This document shows, piece after piece, positions 1-8,269 of a stretch of 39,429 nt of DNA. The stretch comes from Phycisphaerae bacterium (GTDB lineage Bacteria > Planctomycetota > Phycisphaerae > Phycisphaerales > UBA1924): the NCBI GenBank assembly GCA_016873295.1, contig VGXM01000027.1, positions 1 through 39,429 on the forward strand, written 5' to 3'. A program made the translations under genes and the position numbers. The notes below the pieces were generated by a model, which worked only from the letters and a program-made list of their open reading frames with translations, searched no databases and was not told the DNA's origin. Every line of letters starts with the position of its first letter. Position 1 is the first letter of the stretch.

Positions 1-1269
1 GACGGCGCCGCATGGGGCTCGAGCGGCTCCTCCAGCCGCGGCGACGTCCGCATCGGCATGCACAACATCGACGGCTCCGGCGGCATCCTCGCCTCCAACT
101 TCTTCCCCTCCTCCGGCGGCGACATGGTCATCGACTCCGGCGACTTCTGGGCCTCCGGCGCCCCCTCCTACACCTTCTTCTACAACGTCATCATGCACGA
201 GCACGGGCACGGGCTGGGCATCTCCCACGTCTGCCCCGCCAACAGCACCAAGCTCATGGAGCCCTTCGCCACCGCCTCCTTCCGCGGACCCCAGCACGAC
301 GACCTCCGCGCCGTCATGCGCAACTACAACGACTCCTACTTCCCCAACAACTCCATCGCCACCGCCGAGCCCATCTCACCGGCCGTCGGCGTCGGCTCCA
401 CCATCGTCATCGGTGCCCAGCCCGCGGGCGAGCCCACGGTGGCGCCGGGCTCGATCGTCGGGCTCGCCTTCCCGGGCCAGCAGGACTACTTCCGCGTCGA
501 CGCCGGGGCCTCCGCCAAGGTCGTCACGCTCCGCCTGCTCATCATCGGGACGACCTACGAGAGCACGGCCCAGTCGGGCTCCAACTGCCCCGGGGGCGGC
601 TCGATCAACTCGGCGCAGATGATCAACATGGGCATCCAGGCCCTCGGCAACGAGTCCGGCAATCCCAGCTACGCCGATCAGTCCTCGGGCGGGCTTGGCG
701 TGAATGAGACGATCACGTCGCTGCTGGTCCCGCCCGGCAACTTCTTCATCCGCGCCTACGGCCAGGGCGGCACCGACCTGGGCACGCAGCTCTTCCGCGT
801 CGAGGTCCAGGGTCTCAGCCAGCCCGCCTTCACCGCCTCCGACGACACCTTCAACGACAAGGTCCAGCTCAGCTGGCCCTTCTTCAACGCCGCCCAGAAC
901 CACCGCATCTTCCGCGGCACCACCACCACCTTCGCCCAGGCCACGCAGATCGCCCAGGTCACCGGCCTCACCGCCTCCTACAACGACACCACCGCCGCCG
1001 CCGGAGCCCAGTACTACTACTGGATCCAGACCCAGCAGTACACCACCAGCTCGCCCTACAAGCTCTGGGCCGGGCCCGAGGCCGGGCGCCGGGCCGCCCA
1101 GCCCTGCCTGGGCGACTGGAACAGCGACGGCGTCGTCGACTTCAACGACTTCCTCGACTTCCTCAATGACTACAACAGCGGCGCCCCGCGGGCCGACCTC
1201 AACGGCGACGGCGTCGTCGACTTCAACGACTTCCTTGAGTTCCTCAACGCCTACAACACCCCCTGCTGA
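1..1269 (+). CDS. matrixin-like zinc metalloprotease with C-terminal GC-type dockerin, 5' end outside window
   Basis: The reading frame is open from the first base, so the signal peptide and start are lost; 422 codons are visible. The zinc site is HEHGHGLGISH at about visible residues 66-76, the metzincin pattern HExxHxxGxxH, followed by a KLMEP segment that fits the Met-turn. This makes it an exported matrixin-like endopeptidase. The middle is beta-rich, with a fibronectin-like stretch near residues 275-345. From Cys 369 it carries two EF-hand-like repeats (DWNSDGVVDFNDF, then DLNGDGVVDFNDF) and ends in NTPC-stop, the GC-type dockerin tail shared with other genes here. The family is inferred from the metal motif only; the substrate is unknown. 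A 12-bp hairpin lies about 45 bp after the stop. Confidence 0.88.
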   Translation, partial: DGAAWGSSGSSSRGDVRIGMHNIDGSGGILASNFFPSSGGDMVIDSGDFWASGAPSYTFFYNVIMHEHGHGLGISHVCPANSTKLMEPFATASFRGPQHDDLRAVMRNYNDSYFPNNSIATAEPISPAVGVGSTIVIGAQPAGEPTVAPGSIVGLAFPGQQDYFRVDAGASAKVVTLRLLIIGTTYESTAQSGSNCPGGGSINSAQMINMGIQALGNESGNPSYADQSSGGLGVNETITSLLVPPGNFFIRAYGQGGTDLGTQLFRVEVQGLSQPAFTASDDTFNDKVQLSWPFFNAAQNHRIFRGTTTTFAQATQIAQVTGLTASYNDTTAAAGAQYYYWIQTQQYTTSSPYKLWAGPEAGRRAAQPCLGDWNSDGVVDFNDFLDFLNDYNSGAPRADLNGDGVVDFNDFLEFLNAYNTPC

Positions 1270-1313
1270 GCACGACTCCCCCGCCGACCGCTCGGCGGGC
1301 TCACCGAAAGCGA

Positions 1314-1343
1314 GGGACCGGGTCGGGCACGCGACCCGGTCCC
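1314..1343 (+). terminator. 12-bp perfect hairpin after the first protease gene
   Basis: GGGACCGGGTCG pairs perfectly with CGACCCGGTCCC around a 6-nt loop. Only a weak T-containing tail follows (TGTCGCCTTCTGG), so this is a plausible but not textbook intrinsic terminator. It separates the protease gene from the promoter of the next gene. Confidence 0.6.
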
Positions 1344-1367
1344 TGTCGCCTTCTGGGACCATGCCTC

Positions 1368-1396
1368 TTGGCATCGGGCCCCCCTTCTGGTAGATT
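1368..1396 (+). promoter_or_regulatory. sigma70-type promoter for the 1439 gene
   Basis: TTGGCA (1368-1373), a spacer of exactly 17 nt, then TAGATT (1391-1396), 42 nt before the ATG. This is one of the clearest -35/-10 pairs in the window. Confidence 0.7.
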
Positions 1397-1438
1397 GGTG
1401 CGGACACGCCCACGCGTCGCCACCCCGGAGCCCACGCC

Positions 1439-2116
1439 ATGCTGCGCCCTGTCACGCTCGCCCTGCTGTCGGCGACCGCACTCCCCGCTCTCGCCGCCGA
1501 GTCCGCCTCCATCAACCTCACCGGCGTCCAGATCCGAAACGCCACCACCGTCAACCGCGACAGCGCCCCCGGCACCATCGACCCCGCCAAGCGCTACACC
1601 TACCTCATCGACGGCATGGTCCGCGGCCGCGGCGGCGTCCTCGGCACCCTCTACCCAAGCCCCACCCCCCTCGCCACCGTCATGGAGGCCCTCAGCCCGG
1701 GCTCCTCCGAAGACCTCGCCGGCACCTTCTGGAACGCCCCAGGCACCCACCCCATCGCCCCCGCCCCCGTCACCCAGTCCGGCTCCACCGTCATCCTCGG
1801 CCTCACCGTCAACTTCTCCCTCACCCTCGCCTTCGGCATCCGCGCCGACAACGTCGCCTTCTTCTCCCTCACCGACGTCGTCCTCACCCCCAGCCTCCTC
1901 ACCGGCTACCTCGAGTTCACCAGCGGCGCCGCCGTCATCACACGCGTCCAGTGCGCCGCCGACCTCAACGCCGACGGCGTCGTCGACTTCAACGACCTCC
2001 TCGAGTTCCTCAACCTCTTCAACGCCGGCGATGCCCTCGCCGACGTCAACGCCGACGACGTCGTCGACTTCAACGACTTCCTCGAGTTCCTCAACATCTT
2101 CAACGCGCCCTGCTGA
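1439..2116 (+). CDS. small secreted protein with GC-type dockerin
   Basis: 225 residues. An N-terminal signal peptide is clear (MLRPVTLALLSATALPALAA, with AxA-type cleavage near residue 20). The next 140 residues are a hydrophobic, Thr/Ser-rich, probably beta-structured domain that I do not recognise. From about residue 171 comes the two-repeat dockerin (DLNADGVVDFNDL, then DVNADDVVDFNDF), ending NAPC-stop. In the second repeat the calcium-loop Gly is replaced by Asp. The gene has its own promoter and converges on the lipoprotein gene 38 bp away. It is probably an exported or anchored protein; no catalytic motif is visible. Confidence 0.85.
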   Translation: MLRPVTLALLSATALPALAAESASINLTGVQIRNATTVNRDSAPGTIDPAKRYTYLIDGMVRGRGGVLGTLYPSPTPLATVMEALSPGSSEDLAGTFWNAPGTHPIAPAPVTQSGSTVILGLTVNFSLTLAFGIRADNVAFFSLTDVVLTPSLLTGYLEFTSGAAVITRVQCAADLNADGVVDFNDLLEFLNLFNAGDALADVNADDVVDFNDFLEFLNIFNAPC

Positions 2117-2154
2117 CCCCCCCGGGCGGGAGGAGGGGGGTGGGTTCGCTCGCC

Positions 2155-2667
2155 TCACAACTCGAACACGTACTCGTCGCGCAACACCGCCGCGGCGCCG
2201 TCCGGGCCCGTGGTCTCGAACGACGCCCGCAGCCGCACCCGGCGCCCCGGGCCCTCCCCCCCGCGCTCCGGGAGCGAATCCACCCACGCCGGAAGGTCCT
2301 TGAGGGCCAGGCGGTACGTCCGCGTCGCCGGCTCGAATCGGAGCTGGTTCTCGCTCGCGTCCGTCAGGTCGATCGTCCAGACGGCGCTCTGCTCCTCCAG
2401 CCCGGGCGTGGCACCGGCGGTCGGGCGGAAGAGCATGACCCGCAGCACCCCCAGCCCCTTGGCCGAGTCCCCCCAGCGGTCCTTGAGCTCGACCCGCAGC
2501 ACGATCCGCGTGCGCCCGTCCTCGCCCCGCTCCGCGTGCGTGAGCGGGTAGATCCGCATCGACGAGGGCGCGAACGCGAACGGACCCTCCGCCACCGGCC
2601 CGCCCAGCCCGCGCAGCCCGCCGCAGCCCGCCAGAACCACGCAGAGTGTCGCGACCGCCAGGCGCAT
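2155..2667 (-). CDS. predicted lipoprotein, unknown function
   Basis: 170 residues from the chosen ATG. The start was picked because it gives a clean lipoprotein signal, MRLAVATLCVVLAGC (lipobox LAGC, Cys 15), and because a TAGACT box lies 7 nt upstream; an earlier in-frame ATG at 2736 would only add an Arg-rich shadow sequence. The mature part is soluble and beta-rich, with no motif I recognise. It is probably attached to a membrane by lipidated Cys 15. Confidence 0.75.
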   Translation of the reverse strand: MRLAVATLCVVLAGCGGLRGLGGPVAEGPFAFAPSSMRIYPLTHAERGEDGRTRIVLRVELKDRWGDSAKGLGVLRVMLFRPTAGATPGLEEQSAVWTIDLTDASENQLRFEPATRTYRLALKDLPAWVDSLPERGGEGPGRRVRLRASFETTGPDGAAAVLRDEYVFEL

Positions 2668-2674
2668 GCCGCTC

Positions 2675-2680
2675 AGTCTA
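2675..2680 (-). promoter_or_regulatory. -10-like TAGACT box 7 nt before a start codon
   Basis: TAGACT on the minus strand ends 7 nt before the lipoprotein ATG, which would make the transcript leaderless or nearly so. No matching -35 was seen. Confidence 0.4.
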
Positions 2681-2757
2681 CGAGCCCCCCGCGCGAGCGG
2701 GGAGCGGCTCCGCGAGCAGGGGTGCCATCGGTTCAATCACGGTCGCCCGACGCGGGC

Positions 2758-3179
2758 TCAACACCAGGCGTTGTAGTAGTCAAGGAAGTCGTTGAAGTCG
2801 ATGACGCCGCCCTCGTTCCAGTCGGCCCTGGAGCAAGCGCCGCCTCCCGTGCCCGGGCAGGGAGACGACGAACAGGGCCGGCGGGCGATGAACGGCGTGG
2901 TCACTTCGCCGGCGTGTTCCCGGCGATGGCAAAGGACCCCCCGACCACCACCCGCGGCGTGAGCGGGCCCGTGCCGTCCGGGCCCCACAGGGCGGCGACC
3001 GACACCACAAGCCCGGCCCCCGCGACCCCCGGGAGCGTCGCTGTCGACGGATCAAGGGGCTGCCACCGGCACAGGGCCGCCGCGCGGCTCGCGCCCAGCA
3101 TCGAAACGACAAGCAGCAGGCACCCGGTCAGGCGTGCCCGCCAGGCAGTGCCGAGCGTCGGGAGAATCAACATCAACAT
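2758..3179 (-). pseudogene. decayed secreted dockerin protein
   Basis: Two reading frames are needed to read this gene. The first (3179 down to 2901) has a signal peptide (MLMLILPTLGTAWRARLTGC...) and then ALWGPDGTGPLTPRVVVGG and AIAGNTPAK before a TGA. The GPDGTGPL/VVGGxFxxAGNTPA style matches long planctomycete secreted repeat proteins. Reading resumes in another frame as an acidic-loop tail: CSRADWNEGGVIDFNDF, then YYNAWC-stop. The dockerin holds one repeat instead of two, and its calcium loop reads NEGG where the sister gene at 37274 reads NEDG. A large internal deletion plus collapse of the duplicated dockerin explains this best. A sequencing frameshift could explain the frame break but not the missing half. 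Confidence 0.65.
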
Positions 3180-3367
3180 GGGCGAGGTTCCTCGAGGGGG
3201 TTCGACGCCGACGTGCGCCGCGAGCCGCCAGGATTGCAACTGCACCGGGAATCACCACACGGACGCGCGCTGAAGAGGTTGCATGCGTCCGAGAACTCGG
3301 CAGGGCCCGGCATGGAGCCTTGGGTCGAGGAAGCCGCTCCGATGGCCCCCGCGGTCCGACCGGGGCC

Positions 3368-3748
3368 TCACGGCGCCGGGGCCAGGCGGCGGAACTCCGC
3401 CGAGTAGGAGAGCGTCCACAGGCGCCCGCGGTCCACGCCCTGCCCCTCCGTGTAACGGGCGAACGTCATCTGCGTGAACGCACGCCCGGTCGTGTCCACG
3501 AGCGTGCCCGGCACGTCGGGGTAGACGAGCATCGCGGCGATGACGTCGCGCTGCGACCACAGGTCGGCCTCGTTGCCCGCCACCAGGCGACCACGCACCA
3601 GCACCGTGAGCTCGACCAACCCCACGGTAAACGAGCCCGGGGCGGGGAGGCCCTGCGAGAGGTAGCTCACGAGCTGGTGCCCGCGCCGACCCACCCAGAA
3701 GCGGTGGGGGCCCGAGCCGAACAGGTCGATCCCCTTGTACGTGCTCAT
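3368..3748 (-). CDS. phage-type tail/connector protein, last gene of head cassette
   Basis: 126 residues. The ATG overlaps the stop of the preceding gene (ATGA), so the two are probably translationally coupled. The protein starts MSTYKGIDLFGSGPHRF and contains an aromatic-rich, beta-structured core ending in LWTLSYSAEFRRLAPAP, similar in style to small minor tail proteins of siphoviruses. I cannot name a family. Its role as a virion or tail-completion protein rests on position after portal, scaffold and capsid genes. The cassette ends here; no tape-measure or baseplate gene follows. Confidence 0.6.
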   Translation of the reverse strand: MSTYKGIDLFGSGPHRFWVGRRGHQLVSYLSQGLPAPGSFTVGLVELTVLVRGRLVAGNEADLWSQRDVIAAMLVYPDVPGTLVDTTGRAFTQMTFARYTEGQGVDRGRLWTLSYSAEFRRLAPAP

Positions 3749-4161
3749 GACTGGGCCCCCGCGTCCTCGACGACGATCGGGTCGGCCCCGCCCGACGCCG
3801 ACACCGCCACCAGCTCCACCGTGCGCACCGCCCCGCGCGACAGCGACAGCTCGTGCGACACGCCGACCACCACCGCGAAGCAGCTCACGCGCCGGCGCCC
3901 GCCCTCGCTCCCCGCCGGCGACGTGTACGCCACCAGGAGCGCCTCGTCGCCCGGCCTGGGCGAGGAGACGTCCTCCCGCGCCACCTGCTGCACCACACGG
4001 ATGCCCACGCGCTGGCGCGGCACGTCCGCCAGCACCGCGTGCGGGCCCTCGTCGGACCATTCCAGCACCGTGCGGGCGGCGCGGCGGTCGATCACCATCG
4101 CCGTCACGTCCTCCCACGCCTCCGATCCGAACCGCACTCGCCTGGGGTTGAGCAAGAGCAT
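3745..4161 (-). CDS. phage-type structural protein, unknown family
   Basis: 138 residues, starting MLLLNPRRVRFGSEAWEDV. An AGGAG Shine-Dalgarno lies about 5 nt before the ATG and overlaps the stop codon of the upstream gene. The protein is all-beta in appearance, with no membrane segment or catalytic motif. Tight spacing on both sides (8 bp upstream, 4-bp overlap downstream) ties it to the capsid operon. Neck, stopper or tail-tube-type roles are possible; this is inferred from order only. Confidence 0.6.
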   Translation of the reverse strand: MLLLNPRRVRFGSEAWEDVTAMVIDRRAARTVLEWSDEGPHAVLADVPRQRVGIRVVQQVAREDVSSPRPGDEALLVAYTSPAGSEGGRRRVSCFAVVVGVSHELSLSRGAVRTVELVAVSASGGADPIVVEDAGAQS

Positions 4162-4169
4162 GGGGGCTC

Positions 4170-4811
4170 CTATCGACGGCGGATGAGTTGCAGGACGCTG
4201 AGGCGCCGGATGGCGTCCGCCACGCCGTCGCCGTCGGTGTCGATGCGGACCTCGAGGCGTCGGCGTGCCTCGGCGAAGGCGCGGCGGTAGTGCTCGGCGC
4301 GGGCGATCAGGGGCGAGTTGGGGGCGGCGAGCGCCGACGCCGCGGCGTACACCGCGTGCAGCACGCCCAGCGCCTCCACCGCCGCCACGTCCCCCGGGTT
4401 CTTCACCGCCGAGGGGCCCAGCTCCCCCTCGCCGGGCGGGTCGGAGAGCCCGAGCATGCCCAGGAACTGTCGGTGCACCGGTGCGGCCTGGGGCGCGAAG
4501 GTGAAGACCGCCGCGGGGCGGTTGGCGATCGTCCCGGGGGGGATGGACGGGTCCGCCGCCGAGGCCCGCACGCGCGACACGGTCGCGGTGGCGGGCCCGA
4601 GGCGGGCGAGGATCTCGTACGCCACTCCGTCGATCGAGACGACGTGACCGGCGGTGACGCCCGCGGCGTCGAGAGCCACGTCCAGGCCCGTGAGCGTGAG
4701 CGTGGTGCCCGAGACCGAGCCGGTGCCGGCGCCCAGGCGCTGCCCGAGCCACTGCACGTCGCGGAAGAGGTTGGGTTCGATGGCGGCCAGGTCGCGGTCG
4801 GTCGCGAACAC
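4170..4811 (-). CDS. phage-type head-tail connector candidate
   Basis: 213 residues. The GTG at 4811 was chosen because AAAGGGGG lies just upstream, the same Shine-Dalgarno as the capsid gene; an upstream TTG at 4829 would place that sequence inside the gene. It starts MFATDRDLAAIEPNLFRDV, has a small beta-rich middle, and ends in a helical Ala/Arg-rich part (about 150-213) with DTDGDGVADA. Being directly downstream of the major capsid gene and followed by two small structural genes suggests a head-completion or adaptor protein, but I recognise no family signature. Confidence 0.6.
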   Translation of the reverse strand: MFATDRDLAAIEPNLFRDVQWLGQRLGAGTGSVSGTTLTLTGLDVALDAAGVTAGHVVSIDGVAYEILARLGPATATVSRVRASAADPSIPPGTIANRPAAVFTFAPQAAPVHRQFLGMLGLSDPPGEGELGPSAVKNPGDVAAVEALGVLHAVYAAASALAAPNSPLIARAEHYRRAFAEARRRLEVRIDTDGDGVADAIRRLSVLQLIRRR

Positions 4812-4875
4812 GTTGCACCCCCTTTGCAATCGGAAAACCCGCCGACGCCGGTGGGCGCCGGCGGGCGCACCCCCG

Positions 4876-6042
4876 TCAGACCGTCAGCCCGCGGACGAGC
4901 CCGTGGGCGTTCTCGTTCTTGAACTCGAGCGTGTACTCGCCGACGACGAGGCCCTCGAAGGCGTCGCCCTTGCTCGAGAGCGGCTTGAAGTGGAAGTTGC
5001 GTCCCGCGAGGGGGACCACCGACACGCGCGAGCTGTCGAGCAGGATCACGCTGTCGGCGGGGGCCCAGCGGCTGAGCACGATGCGGCAGACGCCGAAGTC
5101 GCTCTCGTAGACGCTGACCAGGTCGGTCATCCGCGTGCTCTCGGGCGCGAAGCGGCGCGAGGCGGCGACGAACTGGTTGATGGCCCGCTTCTGGCGCCCG
5201 CTCACGACGATGGTGTCGACGCGCCCCTGGCTCTGCTCCCAGACCGTGCGCAGGGCGGTGTTGAGGACGATCTCGTTGAGGTCCGTGCCCGCGCCGCCGC
5301 CCGACGGGAACCCGCCCTGCCCCGGCACGAAGCGGTTGGTGGCGATCTGGCGGGTGATCCCGTTCATGGATCGGCGCACGGAGGCCGAGCCCTGCGGGCT
5401 GGAGGCGGGGGCCGTGCCGTTGATGACGCAGTTCTCCAGGTCGCGGAGGAGCTCGCGCATGCGCTCCTGCTTCTGGTAGTCGACCTCGTCGGAGACGCCC
5501 GCCTGGCGCGAGGCCTGCATGGAGCCGGAGACGGAGACGGTGGCGGTGAAGATCTGGGTGTAGTTGGCGCGGCGGGCGCGGGAGGTGAAGCGGGCCGCCG
5601 GGGCGTCGTCGCCCTCGAGGGCGGCGTTGCCCAGGATGTTGAGCTTCATCCCGTTGGCCAGGGCGAAGCCGCTCGTCCCGCCGTAGCGCCGCACGACGGT
5701 GAGCACGTTGCCCGCGACGGCGGTGACCTGGATCACCTCGGGGGCGTCGGCGGGACGCAGCAGGTCGCCCACCTGGAAACGCGACCCGTTGAAGACGGTC
5801 AGGCTGGTGGCGTCGGTGGGGTTGGGCGTGAAGGTGGTCTGGTTGAGCGTGTCGAAGTTGGGCAGGAGCGTGTCCTCCAGCCACTCGTGCACGGTCGAGA
5901 ACGCCGGGCGCTTGGCGTCGCCCAGGTGGTCGAGCAGAGGCGTCTCGTGCGGGCTGACGATCCCGATGATGTCGGAGACGTCCTCGGCCAGCTCGGGCAG
6001 GTCGGCGCCCGCGGCGAAGGTGGCCTTTCCGGTGAACGGCAT
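4876..6042 (-). CDS. phage major capsid protein, DUF5309/SU10-type HK97 fold
   Basis: 388 residues, start ATG preceded by AAAGGGGGA. The N-terminus (FAAGADLPELAEDVSDIIG, then ETPLLDHLGD) and the central ANYTQIFTATVSVSGSMQAS are typical of the DUF5309 (SU10-like) major head protein family, which forms the icosahedral shell. Later segments fit the same fold: VDTIVVSGRQKRAINQFV, a short loop, and YESDFGVCRIVLSRW near the C-terminus. The length is normal. It sits after a scaffold-like gene and before connector-type genes. Composition is like the neighbouring chromosomal genes, suggesting long residence rather than a recent phage. Confidence 0.85.
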   Translation of the reverse strand: MPFTGKATFAAGADLPELAEDVSDIIGIVSPHETPLLDHLGDAKRPAFSTVHEWLEDTLLPNFDTLNQTTFTPNPTDATSLTVFNGSRFQVGDLLRPADAPEVIQVTAVAGNVLTVVRRYGGTSGFALANGMKLNILGNAALEGDDAPAARFTSRARRANYTQIFTATVSVSGSMQASRQAGVSDEVDYQKQERMRELLRDLENCVINGTAPASSPQGSASVRRSMNGITRQIATNRFVPGQGGFPSGGGAGTDLNEIVLNTALRTVWEQSQGRVDTIVVSGRQKRAINQFVAASRRFAPESTRMTDLVSVYESDFGVCRIVLSRWAPADSVILLDSSRVSVVPLAGRNFHFKPLSSKGDAFEGLVVGEYTLEFKNENAHGLVRGLTV

Positions 6043-6102
6043 GCGAATCCCCCTTTCGGCGCCGTCGACGGGACGGCGCGGTGTGTGAAACCGATCCCAA
6101 CG

Positions 6103-6600
6103 TCAGAACCCGCGCTTGGCGCGGAGGTAACGGAGCAGCGTGCGCTGGTCGCCCGTCTCGCGGGCCTCCTGGGCCAGATCAGGGGGCGGCGGGGCGGTGA
6201 GCCGCCCGGCCATGGCCGAGGGGACGGGCCCGGCGCGGAAGAGGAAGGGCATGCGGGCCCGCAGGTCGCGGGCGGCGCGGGCCGCGTCCGGCTCGTCCAT
6301 GGCGCCGAGGGCGTGCTCGGCGAGAACGACGGCGGCGTCGAGGTCGGCGGCGTCGGCCAACTCGCGCTCGAGGACCCGGCGACGCTCGGCGGCGCCGAGG
6401 CGGGCCTGGAGCGAGGCCGCAAGGGCCGTGAGGCGCTCCACCTCGGCCTGGAGCGCCCGGCATCGGGCCTGGGCCGCCCCGGGGTCGGCGAACTCCTCGC
6501 CGGGGCTGCGCGGGGGCTCGGGGTCGCCGGTCATCTCCTGGGTGCCGCCGGGCTCGCCCCCGGAGTTGGTCTGTCCCTGTCCGTCGTCGTCGCTGGTCAT
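6103..6600 (-). CDS. phage scaffold-like protein
   Basis: 165 residues from an ATG with GGAGA upstream. The first 45 residues are acidic and Gly/Pro-rich (MTSDDDGQGQTNSGGEPGG), followed by a strongly heptad-like coiled coil around residues 48-95 (QARCRALQAEVERLTALAA...) and a basic end (LLRYLRAKRGF). Length, acidic start, central coil and basic tail match capsid scaffolding proteins, which guide shell assembly and bind capsid subunits with their basic C-terminus. The place between portal and major capsid genes is the usual one. No protease is nearby to remove it. Confidence 0.7.
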   Translation of the reverse strand: MTSDDDGQGQTNSGGEPGGTQEMTGDPEPPRSPGEEFADPGAAQARCRALQAEVERLTALAASLQARLGAAERRRVLERELADAADLDAAVVLAEHALGAMDEPDAARAARDLRARMPFLFRAGPVPSAMAGRLTAPPPPDLAQEARETGDQRTLLRYLRAKRGF

Positions 6601-6620
6601 GGTGTTCTCCGTGTGGTGGT

Positions 6621-8084
6621 TCAGTCGATTCGGCCCTGTTCGTCCGGGGCGTAGCCCAGCTCGCCCAGCACGCGCGTGCGGGGCACGCCCAGCTCGATCT
6701 TGCGTGCGGCGGCGAGCGTCTCTTGGTTGCGGTCGACCGGGAGCGGGTCGGGCCACTCGATGCGCACGCCGCGATCGCCCTCGTCGGTCTTCAGCACGCC
6801 GGCGGAGTCGAGGGCGGTCAGGAGGAGACGGCTGACCTCCTCGACCCCCCGGCCGTAGGTGATGCGCTTGCGCTGCGTCTTGCTGGTGAGGCCCAGGAGG
6901 GTGATCCGCAGGGCGTTGGCGCTGGAGAGGTTGCCGATCTTGGCCCGCACGACGCCCGCCGCGATGGGCGGCACCGACGAGATCTTGTCGAGGGCCTCGC
7001 GGATCTCGTCGACGTGGCGGTCCTCGCTGGGCGAGTGGGCGTCGCCCCCGAAGGCCTGGATCTGGGCGTCGGGGTTGTCGGTGGACCAGATCTGTCCCGG
7101 GCCGACGAACGACTTCTCGAAGCCGTCGAGGCCCTTGGCCAGGTACATCTTGAAGGACTGGAACGTGACGCGGGCGGCCCGGTCCGACAGGCGCGTGTTC
7201 AGTTCGTCCTGGAGCGGGACCAGGGGCTCCACGTCGCTCAGACCCGTGTAGACGAAGGGCTGCGACAGGTTCTGCACGTGCACGATGGGCAGGCGCCCGC
7301 CCAGGAGCGCCAGCGGCTCGTCGTCCACGCGACGCCCGTCGATCGAGAGACGACGCCGCGCGGGCGTGAAGACCTCGGAGACTTCTTCCGTGGCTCGGCG
7401 GGCGGCCCTGCGCCGCAGGAACGACGGGGCATCGCTCTCGACACGGTTCACCTGGCGCCGGTAGTGGATGAGGTACGCGGCGACGCGGCGGTAGTCGCCC
7501 GGGTCGAGCAGGGGGATCCCGCGCGTCGGATCGACGACCTCGAGGCGCGTGCCCCGGCGCACCGCGTCCTCGGCTTCGCCGCGACGGAGTTGAGCGGCGT
7601 CAAGACGCAGGACGAAATCGACCGAGCCGTAGACGTGCCCGAGGAGGGCCGCGTCCTGGAGGAGCGCCACGCCCCCCCACGCCGACCACGCGGCGTCGAG
7701 CGCGCGGTCGATGCGCTCGCGCAGCTCTGCGTCGGCGGCGGTGGAGAGGATGGCGATGGGGCGCCCGAAGAGGAAGTCGACCATCGTGTGGATCCGCCAC
7801 GCGATGTCGTTCTCGATGACGGTCTCGCGCCGGGGGCCGCCGCGGTCGTCGCCATCGCGGGGGCGCTGGCGGGGCGGCAGCCCGACCTCCTGCCCCTGGC
7901 GGTACCAGGACGCGGGGCGGGCCCACGGGTCCGACGCGGGGGCGATCGGCTCGAGCGGGTTCCGGTAGTACGTCCAGAGCTTCTCCAGGCGGGGCAGGGC
8001 GCCGCGGGCGTGCTCGTCGATGACGAGCCGGAGCAAGGCCTCGTCGAGGCCGACGTCGGATTGCGCTGCGAGCCGATCGCCCAT
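6621..8084 (-). CDS. phage portal protein (SPP1/gp6-like)
   Basis: 487 residues from the ATG with GGGAGA upstream; the longer in-frame extension is Pro/Arg-rich and was excluded. The N-terminal region (LEKLWTYYRNPLEPI), the wing region (ENDIAWRIHTMVDFLFGRP) and the clip/stem region (PLQDELNTRLSDRAARVTFQSFKM) are typical of SPP1-type portals. These form the dodecameric ring through which DNA enters the capsid and to which terminase docks. ANALRITLLGLTSKTQRKR lies in the C-terminal helical part. This is the first gene of the cassette; the next gene upstream is divergent, so no terminase precedes it. Confidence 0.85.
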   Translation of the reverse strand: MGDRLAAQSDVGLDEALLRLVIDEHARGALPRLEKLWTYYRNPLEPIAPASDPWARPASWYRQGQEVGLPPRQRPRDGDDRGGPRRETVIENDIAWRIHTMVDFLFGRPIAILSTAADAELRERIDRALDAAWSAWGGVALLQDAALLGHVYGSVDFVLRLDAAQLRRGEAEDAVRRGTRLEVVDPTRGIPLLDPGDYRRVAAYLIHYRRQVNRVESDAPSFLRRRAARRATEEVSEVFTPARRRLSIDGRRVDDEPLALLGGRLPIVHVQNLSQPFVYTGLSDVEPLVPLQDELNTRLSDRAARVTFQSFKMYLAKGLDGFEKSFVGPGQIWSTDNPDAQIQAFGGDAHSPSEDRHVDEIREALDKISSVPPIAAGVVRAKIGNLSSANALRITLLGLTSKTQRKRITYGRGVEEVSRLLLTALDSAGVLKTDEGDRGVRIEWPDPLPVDRNQETLAAARKIELGVPRTRVLGELGYAPDEQGRID

Positions 8085-8254
8085 CGCGGGTCTCCCTGGT
8101 GCGGCGTGTGCCGGACACCAGGGGCCGGCGCGGCGGGCCCGTGCGCACGGGGCCGAGGGCGGGCTCGGGCCCGCGCCGGGTTTGGCCGGTGGATCCGGGG
8201 CGCGGCGGCGTCGCGGGGCGGGCGCCGGGGCCCGTCCGGGCGTGCGCACGCCCG

Positions 8255-8260
8255 TAGACT
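8255..8260 (+). promoter_or_regulatory. -10-like TAGACT box 9 nt before a start codon
   Basis: TAGACT ends 9 nt before the ATG of the 81-residue gene at 8270, which lacks a Shine-Dalgarno. No -35 is apparent. Confidence 0.4.
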
Positions 8261-8269
8261 TGTCCCGTC

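Noticed and set aside
2325..2350. tRNA T-arm-like string GGCTCGAATCGG
   Set aside because: It lies within a well supported lipoprotein coding region and no cloverleaf surrounds it.
3368..8084. Complete prophage
   Set aside because: No integrase, terminase, tail module, lysis genes or attachment-site repeats flank the cassette.
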